64,000 nt of DNA from Noviherbaspirillum massiliense JC206 (GCF_000312045.1 NZ_HE978635.1:34756-98755), one strand, 5' to 3'. Positions 51,161 through 60,805 are shown, counted from the stretch's first letter. Numbers and translations: made by a program. The notes: generated from the letters alone by a model not told the origin.

Positions 51161-53503
51161 ATGAATACACAGACCGAATCCTTCCTGAAGCAAGCGGCCG
51201 GCTCCTGGGCAGAAGTCGGGCAGTCGCATCCGCATGAATCCGCCGTGCTGCATGTGCTCGGCGAAGCGATCTACACCGATGACATCCCGGAACTGCAGGG
51301 CACCCTGCATGCCGCACTCGGCCTGTCGGCGAAAGCGCACGCGAACATCCGCGCCATCGATCTCGAAGCCGTCCGCGAGGCGCCGGGCGTGGTCGCGGTC
51401 TACATCGCAAAGGACATTCCGGGCGTCAACGATTGCGGCCCCATCATCCACGACGACCCGATCCTGGCGGACGGCGTGGTGCAGTATGTCGGGCAGCCAA
51501 TTTTCATCGTGGTGGCCGACAGCCACGACAATGCACGGCGTGCGGCACGCCTAGCCAAGGTCGATTACGAGGAATTGCCAGCCATCCTGACCCCGCAGGA
51601 AGCCAAGCGCGCCCAGTCCTTCGTGCTGCCGCCGATGCATCTGGCGCGCGGCAACTTCGAGCGCGCCATCAGCCAGGCGCCGCACAAAGTCAAGGGCGAA
51701 CTCTACGTCGGCGGGCAGGAACAGTTTTACCTGGAAGGCCAGATTTCCTATGCAGTGCCGAAGGAAGCGCAGGGCATGCTGGTCTATTGCTCAACCCAGC
51801 ATCCGTCCGAGATGCAGCACGTGGTCGCCCATGCACTAGGCGTACATTCGCATCATGTGGTGGTGGAGTGCCGGCGCATGGGCGGTGGCTTCGGCGGCAA
51901 GGAATCGCAATCCGCGCTATGGGCTGCGGCCGCCGCCGTATGCGCCGCGCGCCTGAAGCGTCCGGTGAAGCTGCGCGCCGACCGCGATGACGACATGCTG
52001 GTCACCGGCAAGCGCCACTGCTTCCACTATGAATACGAATACGGCTACGACAGCGAAGGCCGCATCACCGCAGCCAAGGTCGAGATGGTGTCGCGCGCCG
52101 GCTTTTCCGCCGACCTGTCCGGCCCGGTGGCCACGCGCGCAGTCTGCCATGTCGACAATGCCTATTACTTGTCGGATGTCGACATCCGCGCGATGTGCGG
52201 CAAGACCAATACCCAGTCGAACACCGCCTTTCGCGGCTTCGGCGGTCCGCAGGGCGCGATCGTCACCGAATACGTGATCGATGAAATCGCGCGCAAGCTC
52301 GACAAGGATCCGCTCGACGTACGCCGGATCAATTTCTACGGCAGGAATGACGAAGAAGGCCGCAACGTCACGCAGTACGGCCAGAAGGTGAAAGACAATG
52401 TCATCCATGAGCTGGTGGATGAGATCGAAGCCAGCAGCGAATACCGGCAGCGCCGCACCGCAGTGCGGGCCTTCAACGAGAGCAGCCCGGTGCTGAAGAA
52501 AGGCATTGCGATCACGCCGGTCAAGTTCGGCATCGCCTTCAATGTCAGCCACCTGAACCAGGCCGGCGCTCTGGTGCATGTGTATGTCGACGGTTCGGTC
52601 CTGGTCAACCACGGCGGCACCGAAATGGGACAGGGCGTCAACACCAAGGTGGCGCAAGTGGTCGCGCATGAACTCGGCATCGAGCTCGCCCAAGTACGTG
52701 TGACTGCCACCGACACCAGCAAGGTCGCCAACACCTCGGCCACTGCGGCGTCCACCGGCGCCGACCTGAACGGCAAGGCGGCGCAGGATGCGGCGCGCCA
52801 GATTCGCGAGCGGCTGGCGGCATTTGCGGCAAAGATGTACAACGTGCCTGCCGAGTCGGTACGCTTCGCCGCCGGCATGGTGGAAGTGGCCGGCCGCGCC
52901 ATTCCTTTTACCGACCTGGTGTCCGAAGCCTATACCGCGCGCGTGCAGCTGTGGTCAGACGGCTTTTATGCGACGCCCGGTCTGCACTGGGATTCCAAGA
53001 CCATGACCGGCAGTCCGTTCTTCTACTTTGCCTATGGAGCGGCGGTGTCCGAGGTGGTGGTCGACACGCTCACCGGCGAATGGAAGCTGCTGCGGGCCGA
53101 CGCGCTGTACGACGCCGGCAATTCGCTCAATCCGGCAATCGATATCGGCCAGGTCGAAGGCGGCTTCATCCAGGGCATGGGCTGGCTGACCACGGAAGAA
53201 CTGTGGTGGAACGACCAGGGCAAGCTGATGACGCATGCGCCGTCGACCTACAAGATTCCGGCGGTGTCCGATTGTCCGCGCGACTTCCGCGTGCGGCTGT
53301 TCAACAACAGCAACGCCTCGGACAGCATCCACCGTTCCAAGGCGGTGGGCGAGCCGCCCCTGCTGCTGCCATTCTCGGTATTCTTCGCGATTCGCGATGC
53401 GATCGCGAGCGTCGGCAACTATCGCGTCAACCCGCCACTGAATGCGCCTGCGACCGCGGAAGAAATTCTGAATGCGGTGGATGCGGTGCGCGCCGCGGCC
53501 TGA
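51161..53503 (+). CDS. xdhB: Xanthine dehydrogenase molybdopterin-binding subunit
   Basis: The 780-residue catalytic subunit has the XDH-type loop AFRGFGGPQG rather than the cox-type loop, RRMGGGFGGKESQ near the molybdopterin, HGGTEMGQGVNTKVAQ and the late KAVGEPPLLLP carrying the catalytic Glu region. It oxidises hypoxanthine and xanthine to urate in the cytoplasm. The substrate-orienting Arg within AFRGF is present, as in true xanthine dehydrogenases. It starts 15 bases after xdhA. Confidence 0.95.
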   Translation: MNTQTESFLKQAAGSWAEVGQSHPHESAVLHVLGEAIYTDDIPELQGTLHAALGLSAKAHANIRAIDLEAVREAPGVVAVYIAKDIPGVNDCGPIIHDDPILADGVVQYVGQPIFIVVADSHDNARRAARLAKVDYEELPAILTPQEAKRAQSFVLPPMHLARGNFERAISQAPHKVKGELYVGGQEQFYLEGQISYAVPKEAQGMLVYCSTQHPSEMQHVVAHALGVHSHHVVVECRRMGGGFGGKESQSALWAAAAAVCAARLKRPVKLRADRDDDMLVTGKRHCFHYEYEYGYDSEGRITAAKVEMVSRAGFSADLSGPVATRAVCHVDNAYYLSDVDIRAMCGKTNTQSNTAFRGFGGPQGAIVTEYVIDEIARKLDKDPLDVRRINFYGRNDEEGRNVTQYGQKVKDNVIHELVDEIEASSEYRQRRTAVRAFNESSPVLKKGIAITPVKFGIAFNVSHLNQAGALVHVYVDGSVLVNHGGTEMGQGVNTKVAQVVAHELGIELAQVRVTATDTSKVANTSATAASTGADLNGKAAQDAARQIRERLAAFAAKMYNVPAESVRFAAGMVEVAGRAIPFTDLVSEAYTARVQLWSDGFYATPGLHWDSKTMTGSPFFYFAYGAAVSEVVVDTLTGEWKLLRADALYDAGNSLNPAIDIGQVEGGFIQGMGWLTTEELWWNDQGKLMTHAPSTYKIPAVSDCPRDFRVRLFNNSNASDSIHRSKAVGEPPLLLPFSVFFAIRDAIASVGNYRVNPPLNAPATAEEILNAVDAVRAAA

Positions 53504-53524
53504 ACGATCAAACTGGATGCCGCC

Positions 53525-54574
53525 ATGTCCGACTGGCTCTCTGCGCTCACCTTCCTCTGCGATGATGCCGTCCCGGCAGTGCTGGTGACGGTCATCGGCG
53601 TCGAAGGATCGAGTCCGCGCGAAGCCGGGGCGAAAATGGTGTTCACCCGCGACCGGCAATTCGACACCATCGGCGGCGGCCATCTCGAGTTGCGCGCCAC
53701 GGAAGTTGCGCGCGAGATGCTGGCAAGCGCCGCGCCGGAGTACGAGCGGCGCATTCAGCGCTTTGCCCTCGGCCCCAGCCTCGGCCAGTGCTGCGGCGGC
53801 GTGGTGCACCTTTTGTTCGAGCCCATCGCTCCTGCCTCGCGCGAGTGGATCCGGCGCCTGCATGAGCGCCGCGCCGGCGGCCAGGATAGCTGGCGGCTGG
53901 TGGCCCTTGATGCCGCTGACGCGCCTGCCCTGCCCGCAGTGCTTGATGACGGCGGCAAAAGCCTGACCAACCAGGCAGCCGCGGTCGGCTTCGACCCGGA
54001 ACAGCCCTGCCATATCGTGCAGGACAGCGCGGGGCGGCGCTGGCTGGTCGATCCCTGCCTTGCGCATCGTTCGCGCTTGTATCTGTTCGGCGCCGGCCAT
54101 GTCGGCGCGGCGATCGTCCGCGCGCTAGCTGATCTGCCTTGCCAGGTGACCTGGGTCGACGAGCGCGAAGATATCTTTCCGGCGCAGGTGCCGCCCAACG
54201 TGAAGATCGAAGCAACCGATACGCCGGAAGCCGTGGTCGATGCGGCGCCCGCCGGCGCCAGCTACCTCGTGATGACGCACAGCCACGCGCTCGACCAGCG
54301 CCTGGCGGAAACCATCCTGTGCCGGCAGGATGTGGGCTGGTTCGGGCTGATCGGTTCGCAAACCAAGCGCACGCAATTCGAGCGCCGCCTGCGCGAGCGC
54401 GGGATTGCGCCGCAACGCCTGGCGGACATGACTTGCCCGATCGGCATCCCGGGCATCACCGGCAAGGCGCCGGCGGTCATCGCCGCCTCGGTATGCGCCC
54501 AGTTGCTGCTCCTGTGGGAAGCACAGGAGCGGGAGCGCCAAACCGCCAGCGACCGTATCCGGGCCATCGGCTGA
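53525..54574 (+). CDS. xdhC: Xanthine dehydrogenase accessory protein XdhC
   Basis: The 349-residue XdhC has the N-terminal XdhC_CoxI region VIGVEGSSPREAGAKMVF and IGGGHLELRATE, and a Rossmann domain with LYLFGAGHVGAAIVRAL and LIGSQTKRTQFERRL. It binds molybdenum cofactor and delivers its sulfurated form to XdhB. It is 21 bases after xdhB. It is clearly distinct from the CoxI-type protein at 2.8-3.8 kb, to which it is only distantly similar. Confidence 0.93.
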   Translation: MSDWLSALTFLCDDAVPAVLVTVIGVEGSSPREAGAKMVFTRDRQFDTIGGGHLELRATEVAREMLASAAPEYERRIQRFALGPSLGQCCGGVVHLLFEPIAPASREWIRRLHERRAGGQDSWRLVALDAADAPALPAVLDDGGKSLTNQAAAVGFDPEQPCHIVQDSAGRRWLVDPCLAHRSRLYLFGAGHVGAAIVRALADLPCQVTWVDEREDIFPAQVPPNVKIEATDTPEAVVDAAPAGASYLVMTHSHALDQRLAETILCRQDVGWFGLIGSQTKRTQFERRLRERGIAPQRLADMTCPIGIPGITGKAPAVIAASVCAQLLLLWEAQERERQTASDRIRAIG

Positions 54575-54634
54575 CTGCCGCCGGTTCGGAATCGACGAAA
54601 ATCTCATTTTGAAAACTCAGGAAAGTCTTTGACG

Positions 54635-55975
54635 ATGTCCGCTCCTTCGCCCTCCCGCGTCCAGGCCTATCGCGCCAGCATCCTGCACTTCCGCGCAGAC
54701 CCCGCCTTCGACACCGATTCCCATGCCTGGCATGAAGACGGCCTGCTTATCGTCGAGGACGGACGGGTGCAGGCGGCCGGCGACTACGCGCAGCTGCGCC
54801 ATACGCTGGCCGCGGATGTGCCGGTGCATGATTGCCGCGGCAAGCTGATCGTGCCCGGCTTCATCGACACGCATGTTCATTACCCGCAGACCGACATCAT
54901 CGCCTCGCCCGCGCCCGGCCTTTTGCCTTGGCTCGAGACGTATACCTTCCCGGCGGAGCGCAAGTTTGCCGATCCGGGACATGCGCGCGAAGTGGCACGC
55001 TTTTTCCTGGACGAGCTGCTCCGCTGCGGTACCACCACCGCGATGGTCTATTGCACCGTGCATCCGGAATCGGTGGATGCGTTTTTTGCGGAAAGCGAAG
55101 CGCGCAAGCTGCGCATGGTGGCGGGCAAGATCATGATGGACAGGAATTGCCCGGAATTCCTGCGCGATACCGCGGAGGGCGGCGCGCGCGACAGTGAAGA
55201 ACTGATCCGCAAATGGCACAAGCGCGGCCGTCAGCTGTATGCCCTCACGCCGCGCTTTGCGCCGACGTCCACCGAAGCCCAGCTGCAACTCACGGGCGAA
55301 CTGGCGCGCCGCTATCCCGATACCTTCCTGCAGACCCATGTTGCGGAAAACACCGACGAAGTCGCCTGGGTCAAATCCCTGTTCCCGGCCTCGCGCAGCT
55401 ACCTCGATGTCTACGACCATTACGGCATGCTGCGTCCGCGCGCCATGTTTGCGCACTGCATCTGGCTGGACGACCACGACCGGGCGCGCCTGCACGAAAC
55501 CCGGGCCGCCGCTTCCATCTGCCCGACTTCCAACTTGTTCCTCGGCAGCGGCCTGTTCGACTTCGCCAGGGCGGATGCTGCGCGGGTGCCGCTGGCGCTG
55601 GCGACCGACGTCGGCGGCGGCACCTCGTTTTCCATGCTGCAGACGATGAACGAGGTGTACAAGGTGGCACGCATGGGCGGCACCTACCTGCCCGCCCTGC
55701 GCATGTTTTACCTGGCCACCCTGGGCAACGCGCGCAGCATGCAGCTCGAAGGCACGATCGGCAATTTCGCTCCCGGCACGGAAGCGGATTTTGTTGTTCT
55801 GGACCCACAGGCCACACCCCTGCTGAAGCGCCGGACGAGCCGCGCCAACGAGCTCGAGGAACTGCTGTTTGCACTGGCGCTGCTGGGGGACGACCGCACG
55901 GTAGCGGCCACTTACAGCGCCGGCCGCCGGGTGCATTTGCGGGCAGGTTCGGAGCACGCGGAGTTTGCCTCTTAG
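54635..55975 (+). CDS. guaD: Guanine deaminase
   Basis: This 446-residue amidohydrolase has the metal-site residues in FIDTHVHYPQTD (HxH), LQTHVAENTDEVAW, FAHCIWLDDHD and the Asp of ALATDVGGGTSFSML. The ICPTSNLFLGSGLFDF stretch is diagnostic for guanine deaminase. It converts guanine to xanthine, the substrate of the xanthine dehydrogenase encoded just before it. The ATG at 54635 is preferred to a TTG six bases upstream because AGGAAAG is better spaced. Confidence 0.94.
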   Translation: MSAPSPSRVQAYRASILHFRADPAFDTDSHAWHEDGLLIVEDGRVQAAGDYAQLRHTLAADVPVHDCRGKLIVPGFIDTHVHYPQTDIIASPAPGLLPWLETYTFPAERKFADPGHAREVARFFLDELLRCGTTTAMVYCTVHPESVDAFFAESEARKLRMVAGKIMMDRNCPEFLRDTAEGGARDSEELIRKWHKRGRQLYALTPRFAPTSTEAQLQLTGELARRYPDTFLQTHVAENTDEVAWVKSLFPASRSYLDVYDHYGMLRPRAMFAHCIWLDDHDRARLHETRAAASICPTSNLFLGSGLFDFARADAARVPLALATDVGGGTSFSMLQTMNEVYKVARMGGTYLPALRMFYLATLGNARSMQLEGTIGNFAPGTEADFVVLDPQATPLLKRRTSRANELEELLFALALLGDDRTVAATYSAGRRVHLRAGSEHAEFAS

Positions 55976-56111
55976 CAATAGATTTCGGTATCATCCGGTT
56001 CGCCTCGCATTAACAAGCCTCTAACAAAATGCCGCCGCTGGCCGCACCTACTCGGCCGCTCGCCCGTTTGCTGGACGCGCTGAAACCGGATTACAACCAC
56101 AGGGAGAAGTC

Positions 56112-57227
56112 ATGCAAGAAAAAAACCTCAGCGTCAAAAAACTGCTGCTGTCGGCGGCCTTCGCTGCCGTCGCCGCCCCAAGCTTCGCGCAAACCAATGT
56201 CACGGTCAGCGGCCTGATCGACAACTATGTCGGCACGATGCACATGGCGGGCGAATCCGACCGGAGGGCTGTGCTCAACAGCGGCGGGATGACCACTTCC
56301 TGGATCGGTTTCAAGGGCACCGAAGACCTGGGCGGCGGCCTCAAGGCCAACTTCGCGCTGACCAGCTTCATTCAGGCCGATAACGGCGTGTATGGCCGCT
56401 TCACCGGCGACACCCTGTTCTCGCGCGATGCCCACGTCGGCCTGGCCGGCAGCTTCGGTTCCGTGTCGCTCGGCCGCGATCTCGCGCCGAACTTCCTGCC
56501 CACCATCCTGTTCAACCCCTTCGGCGATTCCTTCCAGTTCTCGCCGCTGATCCTGCAAGCGGACGTTCCCGTGGCTTTCAACTCGACCGCTCGCACCGGC
56601 TGGACCAATTCCCTCGCCGGCGACACCGGCTGGAGCAACGAGATCCTGTACACCACGCCGAACTTCGGCGGCCTGACCGCGAACGTGCATTACCAGTTCG
56701 GCGAAGTCGCGGGCGATACCGGCAAGCGCAACTTCGGCGCCAACGTGCTGTATTTCGGCGGCCCGCTCGCCTTGACCGCGTTCTATCACAATGTGAAGGT
56801 CAACAATCCGCTCGCCGCTCCGCCGGGCAATGTCCAGCCAGGCCCGAACTCGTTCACCTTCGACTTGCCCTCCGGACTGGAAGCAGCGCGCCAGACCGCC
56901 TGGATGGTCGGCGGCAGCTACGACCTGACGGCAGTCAAACTGTTCGCCACTTATGGCCGCACCACGCATGACATCGATCTGAGCGACAAGACCCTGTCCC
57001 TCGGCGCCAGCGTGCCGGTTGGCGGCGGCAAGGTGCTGGCTGCATGGGCCCAGACCAGGCGTGACGGCGCTGCCTTCGGCGACGAAGCCAAGCGCAATAC
57101 TGCATCCGTCGGCTACGACTACGACCTGTCCAAGCGCACCGACGTATATGCGATCTACATGAACGATCGCATCACCGATCAGGACAGCGGCAACAGCTTC
57201 GGCGTCGGCATCCGTCACCGTTTCTGA
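56112..57227 (+). CDS. Gram-negative porin
   Basis: The 371-residue outer-membrane porin is of the Burkholderiales (Porin_4) type. The signal peptide is VKKLLLSAAFAAVAAPSFA, then NVTVSGLIDNYVG, SWIGFKGTEDLGGGLKANF, FSRDAHVGLAGSFGSVSLGRD, and the C-terminal strand ends in RHRF with the terminal Phe needed for outer-membrane assembly. GGGAGAAG precedes the ATG. It is 136 bases after guaD and ends in a strong terminator. It may take up purines for the adjacent operon, or be a general porin. Confidence 0.92.
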   Translation: MQEKNLSVKKLLLSAAFAAVAAPSFAQTNVTVSGLIDNYVGTMHMAGESDRRAVLNSGGMTTSWIGFKGTEDLGGGLKANFALTSFIQADNGVYGRFTGDTLFSRDAHVGLAGSFGSVSLGRDLAPNFLPTILFNPFGDSFQFSPLILQADVPVAFNSTARTGWTNSLAGDTGWSNEILYTTPNFGGLTANVHYQFGEVAGDTGKRNFGANVLYFGGPLALTAFYHNVKVNNPLAAPPGNVQPGPNSFTFDLPSGLEAARQTAWMVGGSYDLTAVKLFATYGRTTHDIDLSDKTLSLGASVPVGGGKVLAAWAQTRRDGAAFGDEAKRNTASVGYDYDLSKRTDVYAIYMNDRITDQDSGNSFGVGIRHRF

Positions 57228-57554
57228 ACCGTACCGCATAGAAAAATGGCGCCGCAAGGCGCCATTTTTTTGCGTGCAGCGATCCTTCAAGATGCCGCGC
57301 ACCATTTCTTCCCTTTCGGCATTCCTGTCGCGGCATGGCTTTGTACATGTGCCGGTCTTGCCGTAGCCCAAATCGCGGAACTCCTTTCAAGAAACAAAAT
57401 CAAGATTCCATGGTCCCTGGCACACAGGGAACACTGCCATCCCGCCATGGATGCAAGCAGAAAAAGCAAGGCTCACCTTTCGACACATCCTGCTGTTCAT
57501 GACTAAATCATTCGCATACGGGCCCGGTCTTTTCCCTCCCGTGAAAGCATTGCC
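57228..57554. other. Intergenic region with terminator
   Basis: 327 bases between the porin and the MscS gene. The porin terminator is at 57242-57271; the rest shows no supported feature. Confidence 0.4.
57242..57271 (+). terminator. Strong Rho-independent terminator after porin gene
   Basis: AAAAATGGCGCC, loop GCAA, GGCGCCATTTTT, then more T: a 12-bp stem with an ideal tetraloop, 14 bases after the stop. The A-run on the left makes it work on either strand. Confidence 0.9.
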
Positions 57555-58703
57555 ATGACAGGCGCGGTGCCTGACTGGACCCAGACCACCTTTTACGCGG
57601 TCATGCCGTGGATCGTGATCCTTAACCGGGCACCGTGGGTCTGGATCGTCCTCGAGATACTTGTCACCCTGCTGCTGCTGCTCTTCCTGCACCGCAGGGT
57701 GACGATTATCTTGCTGCGGATCACCGCCAGCCTGCCATACTCGCACCGGGTAGTCGCCTATGGCCACCGGGCCGGCGGTATCGCCGCCTTTCTGATCATG
57801 GTGCAAATCATCCTGCGCCACAATGAGTCACTCGTCGGTCCGGACTCGGCCTGGCTGCATCTGAACGTGCTGGTGCTGATCGGCGCGCTGACTTGGCTGG
57901 GCGTGCGCTGCGTGCGAGCGATTGCCGACACCATCGTGGATCTGAATCCGGTGCATCTGGCCGATAACCTGCAGGCGCGGCGCATCCAGACCCAGACCAA
58001 GGTGCTGGCACGCTCGGTCATGGTCGTCATTGTCGTGATCGGCACCGGCTCGGCACTCATGACCTTGCCGATGCTGCGCCAGATCGGCACCAGCCTGCTG
58101 GCATCGGCCGGTGCCGCCGGCCTGGTCGTCGGCTTTGCCGCCAAGCCGGTGCTGAGCAACCTGCTGGCCGGCTTGCAGATCGCGCTCACTCAGCCGATCC
58201 GCCTGGATGATGTGGTGATCGTGCAAAACGAATGGGGCGTGATCGAGGAGATCACCGGGACGTATGTGGTGATCCGCATCTGGGACCAGCGCCGCCTGAT
58301 CGTGCCCCTGCAATGGTTTATCGAAAATCCGTTCCAGAACTGGACCCGGACCAGTGCCGACATACTCGGCACTGTCTTGATCTGGGTCGACTACCGGCTG
58401 CCGATCGAACCAATCCGCCAGGAAGCGGAACGCATCTGCCGCAATGCACCCGAGTGGGATGGGCGCCTGGTCGAGACCCAGGTGGTGGAAACCAGCGAGC
58501 GCGCGATGCAGGTGCGGGTGCTGGTGAGCGCGCGCGACTCCGGCATGGCCTGGCATCTGCGCTGCCGCGTGCGCGAAGAGCTGATCGATTTCATTCAGCG
58601 CAACTATCCGGATAGTCTGCCGCGCACGCGCGCCGAAGTCTGGGACAAGGATGCCGGCGGCGCCGAGCAGCCGGCAGGAAGTTCCCTGCCGCCGCAGCGG
58701 TGA
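57555..58703 (+). CDS. MscS-family mechanosensitive channel
   Basis: This 382-residue protein has four N-terminal helices, then the pore-lining helix (TSLLASAGAAGLVVGFAAKPVLSNLLAGLQIAL) with the Gly/Ala packing of MscS TM3, and the beta domain (IRLDDVVIVQNEWGVIEEITGTYVVIRIWDQRRLIVPL). It opens on membrane tension to release solutes on osmotic downshock. A start at 57555 fits, though the ribosome binding site (GTGAAAG) is weak. No operon partners. Confidence 0.9.
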   Translation: MTGAVPDWTQTTFYAVMPWIVILNRAPWVWIVLEILVTLLLLLFLHRRVTIILLRITASLPYSHRVVAYGHRAGGIAAFLIMVQIILRHNESLVGPDSAWLHLNVLVLIGALTWLGVRCVRAIADTIVDLNPVHLADNLQARRIQTQTKVLARSVMVVIVVIGTGSALMTLPMLRQIGTSLLASAGAAGLVVGFAAKPVLSNLLAGLQIALTQPIRLDDVVIVQNEWGVIEEITGTYVVIRIWDQRRLIVPLQWFIENPFQNWTRTSADILGTVLIWVDYRLPIEPIRQEAERICRNAPEWDGRLVETQVVETSERAMQVRVLVSARDSGMAWHLRCRVREELIDFIQRNYPDSLPRTRAEVWDKDAGGAEQPAGSSLPPQR

Positions 58704-58724
58704 AACAGTGAAGGCGCAAAACGA

Positions 58725-59027
58725 TCAGCCCAGCTTTGCCGCCAGAGGAACATCGATGACCACATCGGCTTCCGGATGGGCGACGCAGGGAAGAATCCAG
58801 CCTTCCGCCTTTTCTTCCCGGGTCAGCCCCGGCCACTCGATGCGGTAACTGACCTGCCCGCTGTCGAGCCGGCACATGCATGCACGGCACGTTCCGTTCC
58901 TGCATGAACTCGGTAATTTGATGCCGGAGAGGCTGGCGGCTTCCAGCAGCGGCATTGCATCGGAAACCTCGCACTCCCAGCCGTGCGGCGCGATCACTGC
59001 GCGCAACATCCTGCCCGTGATACTCAT
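58725..59027 (-). CDS. [2Fe-2S] plant-type ferredoxin
   Basis: This 100-residue ferredoxin has cluster cysteines Cys42, Cys47, Cys50 (SCRNGTCRACMC) and Cys81 (LPCVAHP), matching C-x4-C-x2-C-x30-C. It carries electrons for an unknown partner; relatives are free-standing or the C-terminal modules of oxygenase reductases. Eight bases separate it from the periplasmic-protein gene upstream on the same strand. Start taken at 59027; a longer frame would run into that gene. Confidence 0.88.
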   Translation of the reverse strand: MSITGRMLRAVIAPHGWECEVSDAMPLLEAASLSGIKLPSSCRNGTCRACMCRLDSGQVSYRIEWPGLTREEKAEGWILPCVAHPEADVVIDVPLAAKLG

Positions 59028-59035
59028 GGCCCCGC

Positions 59036-59425
59036 TCAGCGCTCGATGCGCAGTTTCATCGTCACCGGAAATCCTTCCCGACCGGGGTAGGCCGGCGGCT
59101 TCGGATAGGTGCCTGCCGCAAAGCCTTCGGCAAAGCACTCGGCCACGTTCGTCGCCGGTTCCACCGCAACTGCACTCGCCTTCCCTTCGGGCGTGATGTC
59201 GGCTACCAGCACGAAAGCCTTGTGCTCGGGCGCCGGCTTGAGCCGGGCGCAGGAACGCATGGTCCGCGCGAAGCGGCGCCCGCCCTTGCGGAACAGCGCC
59301 GCCGGATATTGCTTCAGCTCGGGTGCGGCTTCGGCTTCCCTCGCGAGTTTCACCCGCTCTTCCACCGTTTCCGCATGGGCCAGGGAGATCAGGAGAAAGA
59401 GCAGTAATGGTGCAGTTCTTTTCAT
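59036..59425 (-). CDS. Exported protein of unknown function
   Basis: The 129-residue protein has an N-terminal signal peptide (MKRTAPLLLFLLISLAHA, cleavage after AHA). The mature part has paired cysteines (MRSCARLKPAP and NVAECFAEGFAAGTYPKPP) that may form a disulfide, and it ends in REGFPVTMKLRIER. It looks like a TonB-C-like or small periplasmic fold, but I do not recognise it. It directly precedes the ferredoxin gene. Confidence 0.65.
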   Translation of the reverse strand: MKRTAPLLLFLLISLAHAETVEERVKLAREAEAAPELKQYPAALFRKGGRRFARTMRSCARLKPAPEHKAFVLVADITPEGKASAVAVEPATNVAECFAEGFAAGTYPKPPAYPGREGFPVTMKLRIER

Positions 59426-59486
59426 GTATTTCTTGTAGAGTGGATTGCCGTTGGCGTGAAGGATCGGGTTAAGAGAATTCAGAGTC

Positions 59487-60215
59487 TTATTTCTTGCGGC
59501 CATCGCGGATCAGCATGCCCTTGTCGCGCCGGTCGATCTCGAACAGGCCGATGGCTGCAGCCAGTTCGCTCAGCTTCGAGTAGCCGTAATTTCTCGGGTC
59601 GAAATCCGGCGCCTGCTTGACGATGTTGCTGCCGACGCCTCCCAGATGGGCCCAGCCGTTTTCATCTGATGCGGCTTCGATAGCCAGGCGAAACAGGCTC
59701 AGGAGCTTGCTGTCGCCGCGCAATTCCTTGGCGCTGCGCTGCTTTAATTCCGGCTCCGCGCCGGCGGATGCGGAAAGGACTTCGGTGTATACGAAGCGAT
59801 CGCAGGCCGACACGAATGCCCTCGGCGTTTTCTGTTCGCCGAATCCATAGACCCGCTTGCCGGATTCGCGTATGCGCGAAGCGAGCCGGGTGAAATCGCT
59901 GTCGCTGGAGACGAGGCAAAAGCCGGCAAAAGGACCGGTGTACAAGAGATCCATCGCATCGATGATCATCGCGCTGTCCGTCGCATTCTTGCCGGTGGTA
60001 TAGCGGAATTGCTGGATCGGCTGGATCGAATGCTCGAGCAGGACGGTTTTCCACTGACCGAGATTCGGCGTTGTCCAGTCGCCATAGATGCGCTTGACGC
60101 TGGCGATGCCCAGCTTGGCGACTTCCGCCAGTAAGCCTTCGATGATGGCCGGGCTGGCATTGTCGGCGTCGATCAGCACTGCCAATGCTGCATTGTTTTC
60201 TCCGGAAACTGCCAT
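59487..60215 (-). CDS. NYN-domain (LabA/MARF1-like) protein with OST-HTH/LOTUS domain
   Basis: The 242-residue protein has a NYN (PIN-like) domain with the acidic residues expected of the nuclease site: LIDADNASP, DSAMIIDAMDLLY and LVSSDSDFTRLASRIRESGK. The C-terminal 75 residues (LFRLAIEAASDENGWAHLGGVGSNIVKQ ... YGYSKLSELAAAIGLFEI) are an OST-HTH/LOTUS-type winged helix that binds RNA or proteins. An RNase role is likely but undemonstrated. The start could also be 15 bases upstream. Confidence 0.85.
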   Translation of the reverse strand: MAVSGENNAALAVLIDADNASPAIIEGLLAEVAKLGIASVKRIYGDWTTPNLGQWKTVLLEHSIQPIQQFRYTTGKNATDSAMIIDAMDLLYTGPFAGFCLVSSDSDFTRLASRIRESGKRVYGFGEQKTPRAFVSACDRFVYTEVLSASAGAEPELKQRSAKELRGDSKLLSLFRLAIEAASDENGWAHLGGVGSNIVKQAPDFDPRNYGYSKLSELAAAIGLFEIDRRDKGMLIRDGRKK

Positions 60216-60464
60216 GTCCTTGAACCTCATGCTTGTTGCGAGCCTGTGCTGCTGAGCTTCAGAGTCTAAGCACACACCGTTCATATGTCCATCGGGTAAG
60301 GCCATTGCGATTGATCGAAGCAGCATTCACCGCAGCAGAACCATATTGGGCTTGCATCTGCGTGAAAAACACCACAGTTGCTGTTGCATAATCCCTAATC
60401 GCTGGCTTACACTTGCTCCGCAGAAATTGATCCGCCCGGCAGGGCATTTTTAAAAGGGAAGACA

Positions 60465-60749
60465 GTGAAAAAATCCGAAATGATCGATGCAATCGCCGAG
60501 AAGACCGGTGTCTCCAAGGTCCAAGCCAAGGCATCCATGGACCTGCTGGTTGACTTCATCAAGACCGGCCTGCGCAAGGATGGCCGCTTTGCTGTTTCCG
60601 GCCTGGGCACCTTCTCGGTCGGCAAGCGCGCCGCACGCGTTGGCCGCAATCCGGCTACCGGCGAAAAGCTGAAGATCAAGGCGACCAAGACTGCAAAGTT
60701 CAAGGCTGCGCCGGACCTGAAAGAAGCTGCAAACAAGTTCAAGGGCTGA
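60465..60749 (+). CDS. HU-family DNA-binding protein
   Basis: This 94-residue HU/IHF-type histone-like protein has the N-terminal helices MIDAIAEKTGVSKVQAKASMDLLVDFI and GLGTFSVGKRAARVGRNPATGEKLKI, containing the beta-ribbon arm with the RNP tip. It bends DNA without strong sequence preference. The start is GTG at 60465, with AAAAGGGAAGACA in front. A strong terminator follows, so it is monocistronic. Confidence 0.94.
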   Translation: MKKSEMIDAIAEKTGVSKVQAKASMDLLVDFIKTGLRKDGRFAVSGLGTFSVGKRAARVGRNPATGEKLKIKATKTAKFKAAPDLKEAANKFKG

Positions 60750-60766
60750 TACCAGCGCCGGAACCA

Positions 60767-60805
60767 AAAACAAGGGGCGGGAATTTCCCGCCCTTTGTTT
60801 TTTTG
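60767..60805 (+). terminator. Rho-independent terminator after HU gene
   Basis: GGGCGGGAA and TTCCCGCCC form the core of a stem that extends into AAAACAA/TTTGTTTT, followed by T residues. It lies 18 bases after the HU stop. Confidence 0.88.
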
